A stretch of DNA of 24,175 nucleotides from the NCBI GenBank assembly GCA_001931905.2, contig MSJI02000384.1, positions 1 to 24,175 of the forward strand, read 5' to 3'. Below the pieces are notes generated by a model that worked only from the letters and a program-made list of their open reading frames with translations, made no database searches and had not been told where the DNA came from. Source of the stretch: Cladosporium sp. IMV 00045. Its lineage: Eukaryota; Ascomycota; Dothideomycetes; Cladosporiales; Cladosporiaceae. Both the position numbers and the translations under genes were made by a program. Below, piece by piece: positions 18,071-24,175 of this stretch; the first letter of the stretch is position 1, and every line of letters begins with the position of its first letter.

Positions 18071-18551
18071 GTAGCGAAGGAGAAAGTAGAACAATATCAA
18101 ACATGTTCCGAACAAGCAAAGAGACAAGAAATCGCATCGACGACGATAATGATAGATACCCTGATCCAAACGCGTGCAACATCCTCCCACGCAAGGGCGC
18201 AGTCACAATGGAATGGGAGCACACGCGTTCGAGGAACTGCCTCCTTTACGAGACACATTCGCACAGAGACAAAGGGGGCGCGACACAAGTCCTTCGAACT
18301 GAAAAAATCGAGCATCTCTTTTTGGGTATCGATGAGAATATAGTTACACACGGCGTCCCTTTCTCTGTCCCAAACCGTTTCACCGTCACCAAGCCCCAAA
18401 AGCCTCCAAAAAAAAATCAAACGAACGCCAGGTAACGCCTCCCTTCTGCAAACGTTATACAACTAATAAGCAAACAATTGCGCGGAATCTTCTTCTATAA
18501 AAGTACAGTGCCTCACTTCTGCAACGCAAATCTCAGAATTCTTGCATATTC
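18071..18551. other. Intergenic: upstream region of the GNT1-like gene and 3' end of the Tao3-like gene
   Basis: No gene is supported. The glycosyltransferase frame stays open to 18190, but only from a GTG, so it is probably 5' untranslated sequence. An upstream ATG exon is not seen. On the plus strand the sequence TATAAAAG occurs near 18496, but both flanking genes are on the minus strand, so it is not obviously used. Confidence 0.45.
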
Positions 18552-21500
18552 TCAAGGCTCCGCACTATTTGGCGTGAGCCAAGCAGCAGGCACCTTGGGC
18601 ACCTTTGGGCTCTTAGCGAGCTGATTGGCGGTCCCGACAACCTGAGCACGAATGGCTTCTCTGGCTTCTTTGTTGCCCGAATTGCTCGTGAGTCTCCTGA
18701 GGCCGTTGCGCCAGCCAGCCTTGATGCCGCCGCCGGTGGACTTTGTCGTCTGGTGGTGGGAAGAGGCGTCGGAGCCGCGCATCTCCTCGGATGTCTGCGT
18801 GCGGCTGATGGAAAGGTCGTCGTCGGAGAAGGGCTCGTCGCCCGCTTCGTCGCTGGAGCGGAAGTCGTTTTCTGCGCGGGACGGGTTGCGCCCGTTCAGA
18901 GGGATGGCCGGGGAGGTTATGGAGCGGTTGTGCACGCGAGGACGAGCGGAGTGCTGAGCGAAGGCTCCCGGGTTCATAACCACGGGGCTTGTCGCTTGGT
19001 AGCGTGGCTCGACGAAGCTCTTCTGGAAGGAAGTGACGCTGACGTTGCGCTGGAGGGAATGGTGCAGGATCGGAAGTGCTTCTTGGTCGTACAGGTTCTC
19101 GCGTTCTTCGATCAGGGCGCTCGGGTATCTGCGCCTCCCGTTCGAGTCGACCAAGGTGTCATTGATGGACTTGTCATCATCGTCGAAGAAGTCGTCTAAG
19201 CTGTCGAGTTTCATCGCGAGCTCGCCCATGTTGCTGTTTATGCGTGTATCGTCTGTGGTCATGGTGGCTGTCCTGTCGGAAAATGTGCGGTCGGACGAGA
19301 AAGAATCGTACAAAAAATCGTCCTTGTGGAATTCAACCTCTGGTATGTCAGAAGCTTCTTGTGTAATGTTTCCACAGCCGGCGTATGCAAGCGTGTAGAA
19401 CACGGCGTGGACATTGTTGCGCGTCTGAGCAGAGTGGATGGCAGGCATGGGAATGGACCATCCAGACTCTTCTGGAATACCGTACAAGCTCTTGGTACGG
19501 TCGTACTCTTTTCTTGTCGCTCGAGTGGAATGAGATCCTGCCATGCTCATGCGCAAATGCTTGTTGTCCATCGGCGTGCCGGCCATGTCAATCACGTTGT
19601 CCAGCACGTCAAGCGCTTGTTGACAATGCTCAGTCTGCAGCAGGCGCAACAAGGGAGAGATGAGATCGGGGCCTTGAGAAGCGATCTCTGGCTTGCGCAT
19701 GTCGACGTCCGGGATGATCACACACAGAACTTGCATCGTCTTGACCTTGAACCACGCGCACTGGTTGTTGACCATGGCGAGCATGAACACAAGGCTCTGG
19801 AACTCCCAAGTCGGGAAGAAAGCAGTGCGAATGGCCGAGACCATGTGCGACAAGAAGTCTCCCTCGTTGCGGTACTGGTATTTGGCGAATCCCTGAAGCG
19901 CTTTCGACAAGCCCATGTGTTTCTGACTCTCCGCCGCCAGAGCGAGCGTCTCGGCCGCGTCTACATCGTTGGGATGATCTCTCGGTTGGTCGAAAGAATG
20001 CAAGAATCTGGGCAAGTTTGCCAGAACGGTGAAAAGCAACCTCTCCTCGCTGCCTACGAGTTCGCTTGAGGGCAACTTGATGAGGCGTTCCATGACAGCC
20101 AATGTGCGGCTCATCGAATTGCTAGACCTCACGCCCTTGTACATCAAAGCGTGAAGGCCCTGGAAGCTGCCTTCCCACTTCATGGGCTGGTTGTCCTTCA
20201 AGATCTTAAGCACAGCGGGATCACTCAAATCCATCTTCGTCAGCAAATGGTTCAGCATACTGAGACCTTCCTGGAACTCGCGCTCAAAGATAGTGTCCAG
20301 ACAAGCACACGTCGTCCAGAACAGTTGTGGATACTGAAGCAAGTCAAGCGGGTCCAAAGCATCAATGATGCTGCGCAGTGTTGTCAAGATCTCGAGCGAA
20401 AAGATCAGGTAATCGTGATTCTCATCGTCTGCGATGGTGTTTGATAGCCTGGCCAGCATATCGGCCAGCATCTGCTGATCCAACGTGGTCGAGATGCATC
20501 TGAAGACCTGGAAGGATCTGCAGGCCACATGCCGCACAGCACACGAAGTCGCCCAGGCCATGGTGACTTTGCCCCATTCTTCGCGGATGGTGGGATGAGT
20601 GATGGAGAAGATCTTGACGGCTTCATCGACTACAAAACCCATGGGTTGAGACACAGCACGGCTGTCTTCCTCGCCAGCCTTCACCTCGCTGTCGCCGTAT
20701 GCCCAAGCAATCTTCGGATCGTGTTGGCGAATGGACTCGATGAATTCCTCGATAGACTCCTTGTCGGGATCAGTGCTTCCTGGCTCGATCTGCGATATGA
20801 CAAGCTCGTGGATGAGGTGAACGAGCAATTCGCGAGCCTGTTCCTGCACGATAGCAATGTACTGATCCCACTGCACAAGGATGACTTGCAGCAGCGTGGC
20901 CAGCTTATCCATGGGTAATTTGTCAGGCGACACAATCAAGTCAACGAGGAGGATCATGCTAACTTGACCAAGCGACAAACCGCTCTGCTTCGCGCCACTG
21001 GGCAGCACCACAGCCAAGTCCGCAATGTACGGCAGACCTGTGGTATCAGCAGGGGCAACGATCGGATCCCTTCGCTCCGCGACCATGCTCTTAGGACAGA
21101 TCTGGAGGAGTAGATACTCGACGACCTTTGCTCCGGCAACCGTGCCAGACAGGAAAACCACAATCTGTTTGGCGTAGATGACGAAGTTCTGCTCCTTGCG
21201 ATCGAGGCAGACGTCAATGATGAAATCGAGCACCAGCTGCACGTTTCCGGCGTAAGGCCCAGTTGCGAGAGCCTGCCACAATGCTTGGATTTCGTTGTGC
21301 AGTGTGATTCGGCTTTTGACGGTAATCTCGAAGAGGTTCACAAGCAACATGTATGAAGTCGCTGTCGGTCCACCACTGGGATCGAGCTGCAGCTCAATTG
21401 TCTGAATCCATGGCAGCATGCCAGACACCATATTGCGCTGATGGTCTGGCTGCAGCTCATTGAAATACGCAGAAAATTCCGAGAAGACATGGAATGCAAG

Positions 21501-24175
21501 TTCCGGATGCTGCTTGGCCAGTCGGCATGACACCTCGAACTGCGCCAGCTTGTAAACCGCAGTAGTCTTGTCTGAAACGCTGATATCGAGATCTTGTAGC
21601 TTGGAAGTCTTGCCCTGGCGCTCTTCGAGAGTTCGCAGTAGGCGTGCAGACTTCATGCGGATTTGACTGTCCTCATTGCCTAGCGTGTAGAGACCAGCGC
21701 AGAGGACTTTCCAGAAGGGCATGTGTACGTGGGTGTGTTCTGTTAGAACCTTGGTGACCACTTCAAAGTAGCTCGTAAGCGCTTTCGGTAGGCGAGCGGT
21801 ATAGCACATGCGGAGCGTTTGCGCCATGAGATAGGCATGCTCAGGGTTGTTGACGATGAGATTCTGGAGTGCTTTCCTTCCGATGGCGTGTGTGCGATCG
21901 CTGGGAGTCTCGAAGATGGCATTCAGCCATTGCAGCAGACGCTTGATGTCAAAAGACATGAGGATCTTGTGGTCTGCCACAAAGTTGAGTGGTCCAGCGC
22001 ACAATGCAGCCATCGCACCGAGAGCGGCTGTCTGCAACTCACTCCTCTCCTTCTCGATCGCGGAATTGATAATTCCCCGGCTTCGGAGATCGTGCTCGCG
22101 ATCCAGGATAGATCTCGCAACGTGATTCTCGTGTGCTCGCAGATGACTCTCGTTTGGCGAAAATCCACACCAATTCTCCATCAAAGCAAAAGTCGCTTGA
22201 CGAGCTTGGAACGACATCCATCTAGACGAATCTTTGAAGTCTTTGGTGCAATCATACAACCCTTCAGTAAGGGTGCAGTAGTACGTCCGCAACTTCTGGT
22301 ACTCCAGATGACCTTGAATGTCTGAATCGCTAAGGAAAAGGCGCAGATGCTTCGAGTAGTCGGTCATGTACTCAAGCACATATTCGTCACCGTTGATAGC
22401 AGGGTGCTTCAGCATGTGGCAGGTCAGGCTGAGAAGATGTGTGATCTCCAACCGAAGATAATCTGTCCGCCGACTTCGTCGAGGACTGCTCAGACTTCGC
22501 TGGTGAGAGGCAATGCGCTCCTTGGCATCTTGTCCACATTCCCGGACCAGATCTTGCAAAGACTGCAGTAGTGTGTTGAACAGTGTGGCATTCGTCGCAC
22601 CAAGACCGACGACTGCGGCGTTCCGGACCGCGGCATTTGGCACCGATAGCATCTTCTGTACCTTTTGGAAAAGCTCGGATGCGGTGTATACCTTTTCCTG
22701 GCTGCTACTGCTCGTGGAAGATTTCGAGCTCTTCCTCGTATGCAGCGAAACTTGGCTCGACTGAGGAGCAGCCAGGTATGTGGTACTGCCTGCGTTGGTA
22801 AGGGTGGTACATGCAAAGACAAGGTGCAATTTCCACTGCTCGATGATGATGTCTGGAGACGAAGTGTTGACGCGAGGTGCCTGGTTCATTCTGCTCGTCA
22901 TGAAAGTCGTCTCAAATTGGTTGGGTTTCGGCCCGTTGCCTTCTGCGATCGCGGCAATTGCATTATGGCTGTGTGAGAGGCGCATGCATACGATTTCTCT
23001 TGTAAGAGCAACCGCGTGAAGACAAATCTCGGAGCTAAGACGGACAAGATTAGGGAAGACTTTGAACCAGAGGTTTGAGTCGTGGGGGATTTCGCTGCTG
23101 CACAGCTCGACGAGCGTGCTGTTTTGGTTGCCTTTTCGGAGTCCCTTCTGTAGACGCGAGCGCTCTGCCAGCGAAAGTCGTTCATCGTTTACATCAATGA
23201 CCTGCTGCGAGCTTCCCTCCAGGATGCTAATGATTCTAGTCGAAGGCTTGCCGAGGGCGGTATCAAACTTTGTGATAAGGCGGAGAACATTCACGGCGAT
23301 GGCTCGCACCGCCCTGGACGGCGAGCACAGGAAGAAGAGACCATGCGACTCTACCTCATCCACATGGGCCAGGACACCGGACAAATCCAGCGGTAGAGGA
23401 CGGATGGCTTGGTCATCGTCCTCCATCGGCTCGGCAGCAGCCTTGCGGGTCCTCTGCTGGATCTCATCGATCCATATTTGCAGCAGTTCGACGTAGAGCT
23501 CAAGCGTGTTCTCAATGTGACCAGGCCCAAGAAGCCCACCATCGGACACCGTTGCGTAGCGATCATCAAAATTGAAAATGAATCTGGCAAAGCCAATGGT
23601 TACTTGTTGCGCGTGTGATTGACGAGCAATGGACTTCAAAGCTTGCGCGGACGAAGTCGCGATATGGGCTTGCACGTGAGCGGTTCCCGTGCAAAGGAGA
23701 TTGACCAAAGAGTTGATGGGTAGATGTGGCGAAAGGCACCTGGGCAGAGCCTCCACGGCCACGTGAAGTAAATCGTAATAGTGCTGTCGTACATCAGTCG
23801 GGTTCATGAGCTCGTCGCGTCGGTTAAATGTGAAAGCTTCGGCCATCGGAGTCTTTGGAGTATGTGACGAGAATTTCTCGTCCAACACAGCTTGGCCGCC
23901 AAATGTATTGTCGCATATGATGGTGAGCTGCCCCAGGATCTTGCAAAATTTGACATAATAGTCTTTCGTGACTGCGTTCAGATTCGTGGTCATGACGGGT
24001 CTTGAGAGCCTTTCAGTCCGACCAGCGGACACGGCGAAGCCTTGAGATCGTGTTCTTCGATGCGTAATCGGTGAACGTGATGTCGGGTCCAGCAGCGAAT
24101 CACATTCGAACGCTATTGGGAACGGAGGTGGTTCGTTCTTCTCGAGATCACGCATGATGGCTAAGAATGCTCGAA
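18552..24175 (-). CDS. TAO3: Tao3/Pag1/Mor2 (Furry family) cell morphogenesis scaffold, 5' end beyond the window
   Basis: Furry-family proteins are giant HEAT/ARM-like scaffolds that act with the NDR kinase (Cbk1/Orb6/COT-1) in the RAM/MOR network, controlling polarised growth, septation and hyphal shape at the cell cortex. The frame is open without an intron from the right edge to the TGA at 18552. An ATG at 24155 is in frame, but the codons before it also remain open (read RAFLAI), and the family is normally about 2300-2500 residues, so this is the C-terminal ~1873 residues of a longer protein. Recognition rests on the overall helical-repeat make-up and blocks such as DYYVKFCKILGQLTIICDNTF, VNLLCTGTAHVQAHIATSSA, FPNLVRLSSEICLHAVALTR, HLRLFLSDSDIQGHLEYQKL and AWFKVKTMQVLCVIIPDVDM. 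The last ~250 residues are Ser-rich and acidic, probably disordered. Four HxRxx[S/T] sites are present. It is transcribed in the same direction as the GNT1-like gene. Confidence 0.88.
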   Translation of the reverse strand, partial: RAFLAIMRDLEKNEPPPFPIAFECDSLLDPTSRSPITHRRTRSQGFAVSAGRTERLSRPVMTTNLNAVTKDYYVKFCKILGQLTIICDNTFGGQAVLDEKFSSHTPKTPMAEAFTFNRRDELMNPTDVRQHYYDLLHVAVEALPRCLSPHLPINSLVNLLCTGTAHVQAHIATSSAQALKSIARQSHAQQVTIGFARFIFNFDDRYATVSDGGLLGPGHIENTLELYVELLQIWIDEIQQRTRKAAAEPMEDDDQAIRPLPLDLSGVLAHVDEVESHGLFFLCSPSRAVRAIAVNVLRLITKFDTALGKPSTRIISILEGSSQQVIDVNDERLSLAERSRLQKGLRKGNQNSTLVELCSSEIPHDSNLWFKVFPNLVRLSSEICLHAVALTREIVCMRLSHSHNAIAAIAEGNGPKPNQFETTFMTSRMNQAPRVNTSSPDIIIEQWKLHLVFACTTLTNAGSTTYLAAPQSSQVSLHTRKSSKSSTSSSSQEKVYTASELFQKVQKMLSVPNAAVRNAAVVGLGATNATLFNTLLQSLQDLVRECGQDAKERIASHQRSLSSPRRSRRTDYLRLEITHLLSLTCHMLKHPAINGDEYVLEYMTDYSKHLRLFLSDSDIQGHLEYQKLRTYYCTLTEGLYDCTKDFKDSSRWMSFQARQATFALMENWCGFSPNESHLRAHENHVARSILDREHDLRSRGIINSAIEKERSELQTAALGAMAALCAGPLNFVADHKILMSFDIKRLLQWLNAIFETPSDRTHAIGRKALQNLIVNNPEHAYLMAQTLRMCYTARLPKALTSYFEVVTKVLTEHTHVHMPFWKVLCAGLYTLGNEDSQIRMKSARLLRTLEERQGKTSKLQDLDISVSDKTTAVYKLAQFEVSCRLAKQHPELAFHVFSEFSAYFNELQPDHQRNMVSGMLPWIQTIELQLDPSGGPTATSYMLLVNLFEITVKSRITLHNEIQALWQALATGPYAGNVQLVLDFIIDVCLDRKEQNFVIYAKQIVVFLSGTVAGAKVVEYLLLQICPKSMVAERRDPIVAPADTTGLPYIADLAVVLPSGAKQSGLSLGQVSMILLVDLIVSPDKLPMDKLATLLQVILVQWDQYIAIVQEQARELLVHLIHELVISQIEPGSTDPDKESIEEFIESIRQHDPKIAWAYGDSEVKAGEEDSRAVSQPMGFVVDEAVKIFSITHPTIREEWGKVTMAWATSCAVRHVACRSFQVFRCISTTLDQQMLADMLARLSNTIADDENHDYLIFSLEILTTLRSIIDALDPLDLLQYPQLFWTTCACLDTIFEREFQEGLSMLNHLLTKMDLSDPAVLKILKDNQPMKWEGSFQGLHALMYKGVRSSNSMSRTLAVMERLIKLPSSELVGSEERLLFTVLANLPRFLHSFDQPRDHPNDVDAAETLALAAESQKHMGLSKALQGFAKYQYRNEGDFLSHMVSAIRTAFFPTWEFQSLVFMLAMVNNQCAWFKVKTMQVLCVIIPDVDMRKPEIASQGPDLISPLLRLLQTEHCQQALDVLDNVIDMAGTPMDNKHLRMSMAGSHSTRATRKEYDRTKSLYGIPEESGWSIPMPAIHSAQTRNNVHAVFYTLAYAGCGNITQEASDIPEVEFHKDDFLYDSFSSDRTFSDRTATMTTDDTRINSNMGELAMKLDSLDDFFDDDDKSINDTLVDSNGRRRYPSALIEERENLYDQEALPILHHSLQRNVSVTSFQKSFVEPRYQATSPVVMNPGAFAQHSARPRVHNRSITSPAIPLNGRNPSRAENDFRSSDEAGDEPFSDDDLSISRTQTSEEMRGSDASSHHQTTKSTGGGIKAGWRNGLRRLTSNSGNKEAREAIRAQVVGTANQLAKSPKVPKVPAAWLTPNSAEP

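Noticed and set aside
19326..20069. 247-residue open frame on the plus strand opposite the Tao3-like gene
   Set aside because: The opposite strand encodes recognisable Furry-family sequence without interruption; the plus-strand frame has no domain and is explained by codon bias of the real gene.

Overview
The window is nuclear DNA of a filamentous ascomycete (Pezizomycotina). The gene set is typical of these fungi: a Mep/AMT ammonium transporter, a GNT1-type glycosyltransferase and a Tao3/Mor2 morphogenesis scaffold. Introns are short (51-153 nt, mostly 51-65) with GT..AG ends and fungal branch points such as ACTAAC, CTAAC and CTGAC. Protein style suggests Dothideomycetes, perhaps the Capnodiales/Mycosphaerellales lineage, but that placement is a low-confidence impression. 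I see no bacterial-style mobile element, CRISPR array, rRNA or tRNA.

Layout from left to right: a non-coding left edge (1-678); a very large, low-complexity, proline-rich protein of unknown function (minus, 679-5028); the five-exon gene for ATP synthase subunit f, ATP17 (minus, 5861-6473); the three-exon gene for the NDUFS4/21 kDa subunit of respiratory complex I (plus, 6683-7496), divergent from ATP17 across a 209-bp promoter with two CCAAT boxes; a 2.04-kb gene-free stretch (7497-9540) with four GATA-factor sites, two of them in a palindrome; an ammonium transporter (plus, 9541-11123); tubulin-folding cofactor D (minus, 11306-14847); DNA polymerase delta third subunit Cdc27/POLD3 (plus, 15064-16577), divergent from cofactor D across 216 bp with an MCB (ACGCGT) element; a GNT1-like Golgi glycosyltransferase with a one-frame shift in the middle (minus, 16685-18070); and the C-terminal ~1873 residues of a Tao3/Pag1/Mor2 (Furry family) protein, cut by the right edge (minus, 18552-24175).

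Most genes are conserved housekeeping genes and do not form a cluster or a single pathway. The functional links visible in the sequence are: (i) two oxidative-phosphorylation genes sharing one promoter with CCAAT boxes, the target of the HAP/CBC complex; (ii) an ammonium transporter preceded by GATA sites expected to answer to an AreA/NIT2-type nitrogen regulator; (iii) a replication gene with an MBF-type site; (iv) several copies of the NDR-kinase consensus HxRxx[S/T] in both the Tao3-like scaffold and the unknown large protein. I find no clear undescribed system; the unknown large protein and the glycosyltransferase frameshift are the items most worth checking. Coordinates of spliced genes were worked out by hand from reading frames and splice signals.
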